Source: Anaerovibrio sp. JC8 (GTDB lineage Bacteria > Bacillota > Negativicutes > Selenomonadales > Selenomonadaceae). From it: a stretch of DNA of 64,000 nt. The translations under genes and the position numbers were made by a program. Of the stretch, positions 17,301 to 25,089 are shown piece after piece (positions within the stretch are counted from its first letter, which is position 1; each line of letters starts with the position of its first letter). The notes under the pieces were generated by a model. It saw only the letters and a list, made by a program, of their open reading frames with translations. It ran no database searches and had not been told where the DNA came from. The DNA lies in the NCBI RefSeq assembly GCF_002100115.1, contig NZ_ANBM01000001.1, positions 124,001 to 188,000 on the forward strand, written 5' to 3'.

Positions 17301-17493
17301 TGATAACACGGGTCAGTACATGACCGATATGAGGCTTGCCGTTAGCAGTTGGGGGGCCATCATAGAAGGTAAAGGTATCGCAGCCCTCGCGGATATCAAT
17401 ACACTTCCTGGCAATGTCATTTTCCTTCCAGAATTTCAGGATTTCTCTTTCGCGCTCAACGAAATTCAGGTTTGTGTCAACCTTGTTGTACAA
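14347..17493 (-). CDS. ileS: isoleucyl-tRNA synthetase, IleS2-type
   Basis: Charges tRNA-Ile. Class I motifs PHIGH (about residue 50) and KMSKS (in DGKKMSKSKGN) are present, with an editing domain between and a long C-terminal region. The 1048-residue length and the sequence style (FVEREREILKFWKENDI, RKAGWDTHGLPVELEVEK) match the eukaryote-like IleS2 type, a class often insensitive to mupirocin. The frame is open far upstream, but the start is the TTG at 17491-17493: it has AGGAGG eight bases before it, and the upstream codons fall in the T-box terminators. Controlled by the T-box at 17494-17833. Confidence 0.95.
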   Translation of the reverse strand: MYNKVDTNLNFVEREREILKFWKENDIARKCIDIREGCDTFTFYDGPPTANGKPHIGHVLTRVIKDMLPRYQSMKGKKILRKAGWDTHGLPVELEVEKKLGLDGKEQIEKYGIEPFIKECRESVWKYKGMWEEFSDVVGFWADMDNPYITYENNYIESVWWALNEIWKKGLLYKGHKVVPYCPRCGTPLSSHEVAQGYKDIKERSAMVRFKVKGEDNTSFLAWTTTPWTLPSNLGLVVNPEVDYVKVSCNGEYLILAEALVESVFSGIKSKDNPEEAAKVEIVERFKGKTLERKEYEPLYSFAEGKIKKQCFFVMCDDYVTTSDGTGIVHTAPAFGEDDARVCRNYDMDFVQFVDSKGNMTEETKWAGVFVKDADPMILDDLKASGKLFKAPKFEHSYPHCWRCDTPLIYYARESWFIKMTDVKERLIANNNTINWLPDTIGKGRFGEWLEHVQDWGISRNRYWGTPLNIWECSCGCQHSIGSIEELKSMSDNCPEDIELHRPYIDAVTIKCPDCGKEMKRVPEVIDCWFDSGSMPFAQWHYPFENKEIFEERYPADFISEAVDQTRGWFYSLLAISTLLFDDSSYKNVIVLGHVQDKDGKKMSKSKGNAVDPMDALNKHGADAIRWYFYENSAPWLPNRFHDDAVQEGQRKFMGTLWNTYAFYVLYANIDNFDATKYELDYDKLSVMDKWVLSRLNTLIKTVDNNLANYKVTETAKVLQEFVDELSNWYVRRSRERFWGKEMNQDKINAYMTLYTALVTVIKLAAPMVPFITESIYRNLVCSVDDKAPISVHMTDFPVANEAFIDAELEKNMELVLDVVVLGRAARNASNIKNRQPIGNIFVKADSELNDFFKEIVAGELNVKHVEFKDDMEEYLSYTLKPQFKVLGPKVGKQIGEVKAALATLDGAAAKEELDKTGKLKLSLKSGEVELEPEDIDITMSQTEGFATQRYGSVTIALETTLTPELVEEGFVREIISKLQTMRKENGFEVTDRINVFAAGNDKLTDIMSRNEDMIKKIVLCDGITYGSTDGFVKEWNINGENITLAVK

Positions 17494-17833
17494 ATTGATT
17501 ACCTCCTGTTTTGCTGTACTGGCAGCCTTTAATAATAAAAATACTCCCGCCCAAAATAGGACGGGAGCCATCATGCAAAAATAAAAGGCTCCACCCCAAA
17601 ACAGGATGAAGCCCAGCTTCACTATACCACCTATTTCGTATACCAGCATATACTATCTCTGTAACGGGAGATCCCGGCTCAGCCTACTTTGCCAGCTGTA
17701 TGGCATTTTGACCTGCTACTCCGAAGTGATTTTCCTCTGCCACTACTCCTGCAGGGCTTGCACCGTTTCCCTGCTCGCTGAAAGTTTCATCAGCAGAATA
17801 CTTTCTTCATCATCGTCTTTATATCTTAAACTG
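17494..17833 (-). promoter_or_regulatory. T-box leader of ileS with tandem terminators
   Basis: The transcript begins near 17833 with the typical stem I opening (GATGATGAAGAAAGTA). The T-box core AAATAGGTGGTATAGTG is at 17620-17636; its TGGT fits the ACCA end of tRNA-Ile. A candidate specifier ATC (Ile) is at 17728-17730, within AAAATCACT. Two terminator hairpins follow: 17587-17613 with tail TTTTATTTTT, and 17544-17567 with tail TATTTTTATTATT. Uncharged tRNA-Ile should favour the antiterminator and ileS expression. Confidence 0.9.
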
Positions 17834-17839
17834 CTTGAA

Positions 17840-17868
17840 ATTGTACCATATATGGGATTTTTCTGCAA
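17840..17868 (-). promoter_or_regulatory. promoter of the ileS T-box transcript
   Basis: TTGCAG (17863-17868), 17-base spacer, TACAAT (17840-17845) on the minus strand. Confidence 0.75.
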
Positions 17869-17897
17869 TAAGAAGAATGAATTTTTATACTATACCA

Positions 17898-18236
17898 TCA
17901 AATGGCAAACTTCTTTACAACAGAAGGCTCCTCATGCAGGGAAAACAGCTCAGAGGATGGGTCAATAACATTAAGCTGTCTGTCAGCATCCTCGCCACAA
18001 ATCTTCTGGAAAATAAAATCAAACTGCTTTGCCACATCCATGAAGGAGGCAATCTCCTGGTCGCTGTCGTCCCAGTCAATATCATCAAAGAAAATAGTAA
18101 TGGTCTTGTCTGTCTCCTTGTACTCGGTCAGACGGGCCAGCATATTTCTTACATTGGTAATAACCTTCTTAGGGTTAATGCCGTTCAAATAATCCTCAAT
18201 GGAAAAAGTTATTGCTACATCACTTGTCTTGCTCAT
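17898..18236 (-). CDS. small acidic protein of unknown function, 112 residues
   Basis: Not recognised. Strongly acidic, with the central stretch IFFDDIDWDDSDQEIASFMDVAKQ and no signal peptide or membrane segment, so probably cytoplasmic. Predicted mixed alpha/beta from alternating hydrophobic runs. The ATG at 18236 follows AAGGAAGGG at a rather long distance. It has its own promoter (18324-18352) and no clear terminator before the ileS leader promoter starts 30 bases downstream. Function cannot be inferred from the neighbours. Confidence 0.65.
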   Translation of the reverse strand: MSKTSDVAITFSIEDYLNGINPKKVITNVRNMLARLTEYKETDKTITIFFDDIDWDDSDQEIASFMDVAKQFDFIFQKICGEDADRQLNVIDPSSELFSLHEEPSVVKKFAI

Positions 18237-18323
18237 TTCTTACTTCGTACCCTTCCTTAATAATTTGTTATTCTGTGTTTTTAGTAATAAATATCCACAT
18301 CACGCTACTAAAAATACGGAGAT

Positions 18324-18352
18324 ATATTATCATAGATATACTGATTTGTAAA
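18324..18352 (-). promoter_or_regulatory. promoter candidate for the 112-residue protein
   Basis: TTTACA (18347-18352), 17 bases, TAATAT (18324-18329). The gene-free stretch 18237-18537 otherwise holds the exonuclease terminator and an AT-rich stem-loop with GTAGTCC/GGACTAC arms (18371-18410). Confidence 0.55.
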
Positions 18353-18455
18353 TAATTTTAGTCTATTTATGTAGTCCAATATATATTATTAATATATCCT
18401 CAGGGACTACAGTCCTAAAGGTAACATAATTTATCACAATATATGCCATAAAATA

Positions 18456-18496
18456 CGGCCGTAAAATCAAAATATTAAATCCGATTTTTACGACCG
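18456..18496 (-). terminator. terminator after the DEDDh exonuclease gene
   Basis: Imperfect stem of about 13 bp (18456-18468 with 18483-18496), followed on the minus strand by TATTTTAT. Confidence 0.65.
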
Positions 18497-18537
18497 ATAA
18501 AATCAAATTATATTTATGCCATCAAACAGCAACAGCA

Positions 18538-19107
18538 TCAGAACATGGGCATACAGCCCTTGTTCATAATCAGCCCCAGCTGTTCATACACCTGCTGGTT
18601 CATGTGGCAGTCATTTAAGGCACGGTGGGCTCCCTCGGTGGAAATGCCATAGTACTCAGCCAATACGGTCAGATTGTGCCGCTTTAACTGAGGCAAGTAT
18701 TTTCTGGCCAATCTCAGGGTATCCACATAATCATTCCCCGGAATACCCCCATAATACCGCTCACTGTCCCGATAAATAAACTTCAAATCAAAGCTGTGGA
18801 TATTGTGCCCTACCAGGGTCAGCCCCTCAGTAAAGTCTATAAACTCCGACAAAACCTTGTCGAAAAGCGGTGCATTGGCCACCATGGCATCTGTAATGCC
18901 ATTTACCCTGGAAGCATCGTAGGGAATACTCCGCCGGGGATTAACCAGGCTGGAAAACTCATCCTCCACCCGGCCCCCAATAACCTTGACAGCAGAAATC
19001 TCCACCACGCTATCCTTAAAGCAGTTAACCCCCGTGGTCTCCAGATCAAATACCACATAATCCGGCACATATTCAACTAACTGCTTCCCCTTGCTCTTGC
19101 CTAACAT
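18538..19107 (-). CDS. DnaQ-like 3'-5' exonuclease (DEDDh)
   Basis: A 189-residue exonuclease of the DNA polymerase III epsilon / PolC-exonuclease type. The DEDDh residues are visible: FDLETTG (about residues 20-26), GHNIHSFDLKF (about 100-110) and HRALNDC (about 155-161). It consists of the nuclease domain only, so it is not PolC and is likely a stand-alone proofreading or repair nuclease. GAGGA precedes the ATG. It sits 21 bases downstream of exonuclease III on the same strand, so the two nucleases probably form an operon with uppP. Confidence 0.88.
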   Translation of the reverse strand: MLGKSKGKQLVEYVPDYVVFDLETTGVNCFKDSVVEISAVKVIGGRVEDEFSSLVNPRRSIPYDASRVNGITDAMVANAPLFDKVLSEFIDFTEGLTLVGHNIHSFDLKFIYRDSERYYGGIPGNDYVDTLRLARKYLPQLKRHNLTVLAEYYGISTEGAHRALNDCHMNQQVYEQLGLIMNKGCMPMF

Positions 19108-19128
19108 ATACTTCCTCTTTCCAAGCTG

Positions 19129-19881
19129 TTATTTCAGTTCCAACCCTACCGGGCAGTGGTCACTGCCGAAAATCTCATTGTAGATAGTGGCAGACTCGAT
19201 TTTGGTGTCCAGACGGTTGGATACCAGGAAGTAGTCAATACGCCAACCGGCGTTGTTGGCTCTGGCCTTTCTGAGATAGGACCACCAAGTATAGGCCCCT
19301 GTTACATCAGGGTATACCTTGCGGAAGGTATCGGTAAAGCCGGCCTGCAGCAGCTCCGTAAATTTCTGACGTTCATCGTCAGTGAAGCCAGCGTTTTTAT
19401 GATTGGTCTTTGGATTTTTCAAGTCGATTTCCTTGTGGGCCACGTTAAGGTCGCCGCAGATAATCACCGGCTTTTTCTTATCCAGACCACACACATAATC
19501 CTTAAAGGCATCCTCCCAGGTCATGCGATACTCCAGCCGAGCCAGCTCCTTCTGGGAATTAGGAGTATACACAGTCACCAGATAGTAGTCCTCAAACTCC
19601 ATGGTAATAACCCGACCCTCATGGTCATGCTCTTCAATACCAAGACCATAGGTAACATCAATTGGCTCAACTCTGGTAAAAATTGCAGTTCCGGAATAGC
19701 CCTTCTTTTCCGCACTGTTCCAATACTGCTTATACCCCGGCAGATCCAAAATAGCCTGTTCTGGCTGCATTTTGGTTTCCTGCAGGCAAAACACATCTGC
19801 GTCCATATCCCGGAAGGACTCCATAAAGCCCTTGGTCAGACAGGCCCTGAGGCCATTAACATTCCACGAAACAAAACGCAT
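19129..19881 (-). CDS. exoA: exodeoxyribonuclease III (AP endonuclease)
   Basis: Base-excision repair enzyme cutting at abasic sites. The 250-residue protein shows the family pattern: SWNVNGLRA (start), LQETKM (metal-binding Glu, about residue 36), [12 protein letters not shown] (about residues 144-155), and [11 protein letters not shown] at the C-terminus with the catalytic Asp-His. GAGGGGG precedes the ATG. Located between uppP and the DEDDh exonuclease with short gaps. Confidence 0.96.
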   Translation of the reverse strand: MRFVSWNVNGLRACLTKGFMESFRDMDADVFCLQETKMQPEQAILDLPGYKQYWNSAEKKGYSGTAIFTRVEPIDVTYGLGIEEHDHEGRVITMEFEDYYLVTVYTPNSQKELARLEYRMTWEDAFKDYVCGLDKKKPVIICGDLNVAHKEIDLKNPKTNHKNAGFTDDERQKFTELLQAGFTDTFRKVYPDVTGAYTWWSYLRKARANNAGWRIDYFLVSNRLDTKIESATIYNEIFGSDHCPVGLELK

Positions 19882-19896
19882 ATAAATTCCCCCTCA

Positions 19897-20745
19897 TCAT
19901 CCATTCTGAGTTGGGTCACCAACCATCAGGAGATACGCAATTACAATTATGCCAAGCACTATACGATAGTAGCCAAATGGCTTGAAATCGTTGTTTTTAA
20001 TATATCTTAGCAGGAACTTAATGGAAATAACAGATACCACGAAGGCAGTAGCCATGCCGATAACCATAATCAGCATCTCCGGACCGGTGAAGTGAATACC
20101 AAACTTGACGATCTTCAGCAGGCTGGCACCAAACATTACCGGAATGGCCAAAAAGAAGGTAAACTCTGCCGCCACGTAACGGGACGCACCAAAAAGAATA
20201 CCACCCAGAATGGTGGAGCCGGAGCGGGAAGTACCAGGCACAAGGGAAAGCACCTGGAACATGCCGATAATAAAGGCTGTCTTGTAGCTCAGCTCATTGA
20301 GATTGCTGACCTTCGGAGTCTTACCCTTGTTGTAATTCTCCACCACAATGAACATGATACCATAAAAAATCAGGGTAAAGGCCACCACTGGTGCAGTCAT
20401 GAAGTGCTCCTCCATGTACTTGTTGAACATGAGACCAATAATAGCTGCCGGCAGGCAGGCAAAGATTACCTTGTACCACAGCTGATAGGTTTCCTTCTTC
20501 TCCATGCTGGACTTGTGGCTGGAAAATGGGTTCAGCCGGTCAAAATTCAACACCACAACAGCCAAAATAGCTCCCAGCTGAATAACCACAAGGAACATAT
20601 CCATAAAGGACTTGGACACATCCAGCTTGATAAATTCATCCACCAATATCATGTGACCGGTACTGCTGATAGGAAGCCACTCTGTCAGGCCCTCCACAAT
20701 ACCCAGTATCACGGTCTTAATTAATTCCATAAAGCTTAAATCCAT
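19897..20745 (-). CDS. uppP: undecaprenyl-diphosphatase UppP (BacA)
   Basis: Integral membrane enzyme that recycles the lipid carrier of cell-wall synthesis by removing one phosphate from undecaprenyl diphosphate; its excess gives bacitracin resistance. Eight or so hydrophobic segments over 282 residues. The catalytic motifs are clear: [16 protein letters not shown] (about residues 16-31) and [11 protein letters not shown] (about 160-170). I chose the ATG at 20743-20745, which has AGGAGAG upstream; an ATG six codons earlier overlaps that site. Confidence 0.95.
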   Translation of the reverse strand: MDLSFMELIKTVILGIVEGLTEWLPISSTGHMILVDEFIKLDVSKSFMDMFLVVIQLGAILAVVVLNFDRLNPFSSHKSSMEKKETYQLWYKVIFACLPAAIIGLMFNKYMEEHFMTAPVVAFTLIFYGIMFIVVENYNKGKTPKVSNLNELSYKTAFIIGMFQVLSLVPGTSRSGSTILGGILFGASRYVAAEFTFFLAIPVMFGASLLKIVKFGIHFTGPEMLIMVIGMATAFVVSVISIKFLLRYIKNNDFKPFGYYRIVLGIIVIAYLLMVGDPTQNG

Positions 20746-20832
20746 TTTAATATCTCTCCTCATTTCTATTCAAACAGAGATATTATAATACAATTATTCT
20801 TTTTTTCCATTAATTGGGAAATATTCCATACA

Positions 20833-20866
20833 CAAAAATGAGGTGGAAAACAGATCCCACCTCATT
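20833..20866 (-). terminator. terminator after the TPM-domain gene
   Basis: ATGAGGTGG (20838-20846) with CCACCTCAT (20857-20865), followed by TTTTTG on the minus strand. Confidence 0.9.
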
Positions 20867-20879
20867 CATCAACATGATA

Positions 20880-21758
20880 TTAATAGCTGCCGCTGCCGCC
20901 GCCATTGCTGCTACTGCCACCAGAACTGCTGGAGCTTCTGCTTTCGCTCCTTTCCCGCTTGGTCCTGCTTACTGTAGTACGCAGGAAGGTATCGGACTGG
21001 TGAGTAATATTCACTGAGTTTCTGTCCAAATAATCATCTGCCTGGCTCACATGCTGTACATTGCTCATCCTACTCCGCAAATAGCAGACAAAGAGATACC
21101 CCAAGCCAAAGGAGCACAGGGCTCCAAGGATTAATCCCATAATGCTGAACTCATTGGCCGGATCCCAAGGCTCCCCTTCGTTCTCATAGTAGACCAAAAG
21201 TTCATCCACCTTGTCGGCATAATTGTTAAAGGCCGCATTATAGTCATCCTTATGGTCCTTTATCTCATCCAGGAATACTTCCTTTATGGCCGGGAAACCA
21301 TTTTCATCGGTGATGCGCTGGCGCATATTATTGTCCGTGGTAACAGCCCATTTTCTGGCACTCGGGCAAATCACCAGCATAATACTGCCGTTGTTGTGGG
21401 CTTCATCACGATAATACTTGTTGAGGACATCATCAGCAAATGCCTTAATCCCCTTCTCAGTTCCCGTGTTTGAATCCTTTGGTACGGTCATTACAGCCAC
21501 CCGAACATTGTGCTTCTGTTCGATTCCATTGAGTTTTTTCTCCAAAGCCGCCGACTGTTCAGGTGTTATTAAGCCTTCCATATCATGGACGCTGGTTGCT
21601 GCCAGATTGGTCGGCAGTCCCGTGTTGACATTGGCCTGTTTATCCGTTTGAGTTACAGTATTCGTAACCTTTTTCACCTTGGTAGTCTCTGCCATAACCG
21701 GCATGGAAAATGCCAGCAGAAGCAACAGGGACATAAAAATCGTAAATATCTTTTTCAT
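20880..21758 (-). CDS. TPM-domain membrane protein (YdjH-like)
   Basis: A 292-residue envelope protein. Residues 1-23 form a signal peptide or anchor. The TPM domain covers about residues 60-185 (LITPEQSAALEKKLNGIE, IMLVICPSARKWAVTT). A transmembrane helix follows (FSIMGLILGALCSFGLGYLFVCYL, about residues 203-226), then a basic stretch and a tail very rich in Ser and Gly. In Bacillus, YdjH sits with YdjG and YdjI and helps place the phage-shock protein PspA at the membrane; the same three-gene set is seen here without a pspA gene. A stress-related role is an inference from that context. Confidence 0.82.
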   Translation of the reverse strand: MKKIFTIFMSLLLLLAFSMPVMAETTKVKKVTNTVTQTDKQANVNTGLPTNLAATSVHDMEGLITPEQSAALEKKLNGIEQKHNVRVAVMTVPKDSNTGTEKGIKAFADDVLNKYYRDEAHNNGSIMLVICPSARKWAVTTDNNMRQRITDENGFPAIKEVFLDEIKDHKDDYNAAFNNYADKVDELLVYYENEGEPWDPANEFSIMGLILGALCSFGLGYLFVCYLRSRMSNVQHVSQADDYLDRNSVNITHQSDTFLRTTVSRTKRERSESRSSSSSGGSSSNGGGSGSY

Positions 21759-21774
21759 TTCTCTGCCCCCTGTC

Positions 21775-22920
21775 CTAATCCGCCATAGCTTCCATCAGAA
21801 TTAACACTATCCACTTGCAGATGAAATAGGTTATAGGCAATGTAATGAGACTTGCCAACCCCCAGTACATCTTGGCCTTATTTTCATCCACTGGCAGCTC
21901 GCCTACCAGCTTGCCGGTCTGGCCGTTCATAACGAAGGTATAAGGCTTATCCTCATACTTGGTGGTCAGAATCCATACAGGTGCCATAGCATATTGCTCC
22001 TTGCCATCGGTTCTGAAAACACTCAAATGCTCCGTAGTACAGGAATCATAGCCATCCACTGTGTAACGCAACACCCCATCTGCCGACTCTTTAATACGCA
22101 CCTCAGCATTTGGCAAGGCCGCCTTGGCATCAACATCATATTTGTCAGCCAAAAAGCCTGCCATATAGGAAGTATTAAAAGGAACCAGCTGATTATAATC
22201 AAATGGCTCAATGCTTTCCATCCATGTGTCGTCCATTTTCACACTGCCATCCACAGGCACATTGTAAAAATTCATAGTACCGGCCCGATGAACCTTATAA
22301 TAGTCGGTTTCTGTAACATCATAGTCCCCATCAGTATAGCAACGGGTCTTGGTGGCACTGTACTCAGCCTCGGCCTCAACAGATTCATTAAATAGCCAAT
22401 ATGGCACATACATACCCTGAATGGCCTCTACTCTGGCTTTGGAAGCAAAATTGCTTGGAAGGAGCCATTTACCCCTGTGATATGCCGCAAAGGCTATCTT
22501 GGCATCCTGCTTGTTCTTTTGGAAAGGAATGACCATATCAGGGCGAAGCTGCTTTTCATAACGGCCCGGAACCATGGTAGGATTGCCGCAATAAACACAC
22601 TCCGTGGCCATTGTATTGTTATCACAAACTATTTCAGCACCGCAGGAGGAACAGGTCATGGCCTTTAGGATAGCAATTTCTTCCGCATCCCAGGCTCCCC
22701 CTGCCGCCTCCATCTCAAACTGCTTTTTCTCTATTTTCTCATCCTTGGCCTTATTGGCCTGAGCTGCCGCTGCTTCCTGTTCTGCGTACAGTCTTTCCAG
22801 TTCCTCTACAGTAAATTCTGCCTCGCAGTATTCACATTTTATCTTACTGCCACTGCCAGGAGTATAGGCAAGAGGCGCACTACAGCTAGGACACTTATAG
22901 TTTACCGAGGTATCTGCCAT
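21775..22920 (-). CDS. TFIIB-type zinc-ribbon membrane protein (YdjG-like)
   Basis: A 381-residue protein with two N-terminal zinc ribbons (CPSC...CEYC, about residues 9-30; CSSC...CVYC, about 90-112), an Ala/Glu/Lys-rich coiled stretch between them, a soluble beta-rich middle section and one or two hydrophobic segments at the very C-terminus (GLASLITLPITYFICKWIVLIL). The start ATG at 22918-22920 follows GGGGGG at eight bases. Middle gene of the SPFH, zinc-ribbon, TPM cluster; in Bacillus, YdjG and YdjH together recruit the SPFH partner YdjI. Confidence 0.82.
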   Translation of the reverse strand: MADTSVNYKCPSCSAPLAYTPGSGSKIKCEYCEAEFTVEELERLYAEQEAAAAQANKAKDEKIEKKQFEMEAAGGAWDAEEIAILKAMTCSSCGAEIVCDNNTMATECVYCGNPTMVPGRYEKQLRPDMVIPFQKNKQDAKIAFAAYHRGKWLLPSNFASKARVEAIQGMYVPYWLFNESVEAEAEYSATKTRCYTDGDYDVTETDYYKVHRAGTMNFYNVPVDGSVKMDDTWMESIEPFDYNQLVPFNTSYMAGFLADKYDVDAKAALPNAEVRIKESADGVLRYTVDGYDSCTTEHLSVFRTDGKEQYAMAPVWILTTKYEDKPYTFVMNGQTGKLVGELPVDENKAKMYWGLASLITLPITYFICKWIVLILMEAMAD

Positions 22921-22968
22921 ATTCATCCCCCCTATCATGTCATTAAGTCAAAATCCCAAAAACACCAT

Positions 22969-24339
22969 TCACTGAATGTCGTTATCATCAAATACATCAC
23001 CACATTCAGGACAGAATTTAGGTGGATGATGTGGGTCCTCCGGCTGCCAGCCGCACTTGTCACACTTATAAAGAGGCGCATCAGCCGGTTTCTTGGCACC
23101 ACAATTTGGACAGAACTTGCCCTGGTTTACACTACCACAGCTGCAGGTCCAGCCCTGAGGCTCTGGCTTCTTTGCACCGCACTGAGTACAGAACTTGCCA
23201 GTATTTTCATTACCACAAGAGCACTTCCAGCTATTTCCTGCTGGAGCCGCTGCAGCTGGTGGTGGAGTCTGAGGTGGCTGCTGTTGTGCTTGCTGAGCCT
23301 GCTGGGCTTGCTGTTGCTGCATTGCACCCATCTGCATCATCTGGGCTGCCTGACCGCCGCCAATACCACCGGCCATGCCCATGCCCATAAAGGCACCCAT
23401 GGCCCCGGCACCTCCTTCATTGGAGGCTGCCATCTTTACACCATCAGCGGTAGCGCCGGCCATCTGAAGACCGGCCATATGGGCATTGCCCATGCTGGCA
23501 TAACGCTGATAATCCTTAATCTTTTCTTCGTCTTCGTCGCTGGCCTTTACGCTGCTGACACCGAAGGAAACTATCTCAATACCTCTCAGCTCACCCCATT
23601 TCTGGCTGAGCAAATTATTTAAGGTATCTGCCAGCTCGTCTACGTGGGCCGGAATGCTGCTGTATTTGATTTCCTGCTCTGACAGCTTGGCCATAGCCGG
23701 CTGCAGCTTGGTCATCAGCTCACTCTTAAGCTGGCTGTCAATTTCCTCTCTGGAATAGGAGTCAGTTATATTGCCGCATACGTTGGTGTAGAACAACACC
23801 GGATTGGTAATCCGATAACTGTACTCGCCAAAGCACCGCAGGGACACAGTCATGCTAAGGCCGCTGCGCTTGTCAAAGGTATCAAAAGGAATTGGGCTTG
23901 GAGTACCGTATTTATTGCCAATGATTTCCTTGGTGTTGACAAAGTATACCCTCTGATCCTTCCCCGGATCGCCGCCGAAGGTAAATCTCTTGCCGATTTC
24001 ACCGAAAATTGCCTTTACGTTGTCTGCCAGACCACCGGTAAATACAGATGGCTGCAAAGTGGTATCATACCGATATTCCCCAGGCTCGGAGCAAATATCC
24101 ACTACCTTGCCCTGCTCCACTATAATCATGCACTGGCCGGTATTGACCGCCACAATGGAGCCATTGGAGATTACATTGTCCTCTGCACTGGTATTGGAGC
24201 TGCGCCCCTGACTGCTGAGACGTTTTTGCCCCTTTACCACCAAGAGGTCCGCCGGAATGCTTTCACAATAAATAAATTCCTTCCACTGGTCCGCCAGAGT
24301 ACCGCCTGCAGCACCCATGGCTGCTTTAATAAGGCCCAT
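22969..24339 (-). CDS. SPFH-domain protein with three C-terminal zinc ribbons (YdjI-like)
   Basis: A 456-residue protein of the virion-core/SPFH family. The SPFH part covers about residues 20-290 (IVEQGKVVDICSEPGEY, ISNGSIVAVNTGQ). Then comes a Gly/Met/Ala and Gln-rich linker (runs of QQ and AQ, then PP, about residues 305-370). Three zinc ribbons follow: CSCGNENTGKFCTQCG, CSCGSVNQGKFCPNCG and CDKCGWQP...CPECG. GGGGGG stands seven bases before the ATG. First gene of the trio. By comparison with Bacillus YdjI it may scaffold membrane-stress proteins. Confidence 0.85.
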   Translation of the reverse strand: MGLIKAAMGAAGGTLADQWKEFIYCESIPADLLVVKGQKRLSSQGRSSNTSAEDNVISNGSIVAVNTGQCMIIVEQGKVVDICSEPGEYRYDTTLQPSVFTGGLADNVKAIFGEIGKRFTFGGDPGKDQRVYFVNTKEIIGNKYGTPSPIPFDTFDKRSGLSMTVSLRCFGEYSYRITNPVLFYTNVCGNITDSYSREEIDSQLKSELMTKLQPAMAKLSEQEIKYSSIPAHVDELADTLNNLLSQKWGELRGIEIVSFGVSSVKASDEDEEKIKDYQRYASMGNAHMAGLQMAGATADGVKMAASNEGGAGAMGAFMGMGMAGGIGGGQAAQMMQMGAMQQQQAQQAQQAQQQPPQTPPPAAAAPAGNSWKCSCGNENTGKFCTQCGAKKPEPQGWTCSCGSVNQGKFCPNCGAKKPADAPLYKCDKCGWQPEDPHHPPKFCPECGDVFDDNDIQ

Positions 24340-24460
24340 AGTTTTTACCCCCCATATAAAATAAACAACGCGTAAATAACATAATACTACATGTTCATTA
24401 TTCTATATTAATTGGCAAAAACCTTTTATGGTTTATAAATGTGACTATAGTTTTATAAAA

Positions 24461-24508
24461 TAAAAAAATACTGCCCATAGCTTTCCGCAGAAAACCATAA
24501 GCAGTATT
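24461..24508 (-). terminator. terminator after the GerMN lipoprotein gene
   Basis: ATACTGC (24468-24474) with GCAGTAT (24501-24507), plus inner pairing, then seven T on the minus strand. Confidence 0.9.
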
Positions 24509-24519
24509 CCAGTACGTAT

Positions 24520-25074
24520 TTATTTCAGTAATTCATCCATGCGGGGCAATGGCTTGCTGGTGTCCATATGTCCTTTAATAGACTCCACATTCCGGCCCTC
24601 AATGGTAATCTGAACCTTCTTTATCTCCGGGAATTCCGTGAGGGTATTGACGATGGAGCCCACCAGAAATTCCTCGCCAGTGGACCCACCATTAAAGTTT
24701 TTCACCAGGGCCTTGTCAAAATCAACCTTGGCAGTGTCGCCGCTTACAGAAACCCCCAACAGCTTGGCCTGCTTTGGCATCACAACAGAGAGCTTACTGT
24801 CATTTGTCCCCTCCATCAGTGCCTCCATGACCGCCTTATACTTATTGGTTCCAGAAGTCTTGACCGTCTTCTCCACAGCCACCAGCCTGGTAGCATCGTT
24901 ATTAGGGAAGTAAACCTTTACCTTGATTTTCTCATCAGCTGTTTTTTCAGTCTTGTTCTCCACCACAGTATTGGTATTTTTATTGGTCTGTGGGTTATTA
25001 TCTTTATCGCAGCCGGCCACCACCAGGGTCATGAGCACAATCATCAGTACTGCGATAATTTTTGTTATTTTCAT
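24520..25074 (-). CDS. GerMN-domain lipoprotein
   Basis: A 184-residue lipoprotein: signal with lipobox LVVAGC (Cys at about residue 22), an Asn/Thr/Lys linker, then a GerMN domain (about residues 50-165; VKVYFPNNDATRLVAVEKTV, GVSVSGDTAKVDFDKAL, TLTEFPEIKKVQITIEG). GerMN domains are found in cell-wall and germination lipoproteins and are often near AMIN-type amidases, as here: the amidase gene ends 15 bases upstream. A role in cell-envelope maintenance is likely. AAGGAGG precedes the ATG. Confidence 0.87.
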   Translation of the reverse strand: MKITKIIAVLMIVLMTLVVAGCDKDNNPQTNKNTNTVVENKTEKTADEKIKVKVYFPNNDATRLVAVEKTVKTSGTNKYKAVMEALMEGTNDSKLSVVMPKQAKLLGVSVSGDTAKVDFDKALVKNFNGGSTGEEFLVGSIVNTLTEFPEIKKVQITIEGRNVESIKGHMDTSKPLPRMDELLK

Positions 25075-25089
25075 TATGGATAATCCTCC

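Noticed and set aside
20880-24339. Phage or virus-derived system, from the 'virion core' name of the SPFH family
   Set aside because: The name is historical; the three genes form a known chromosomal set and no phage gene is near.
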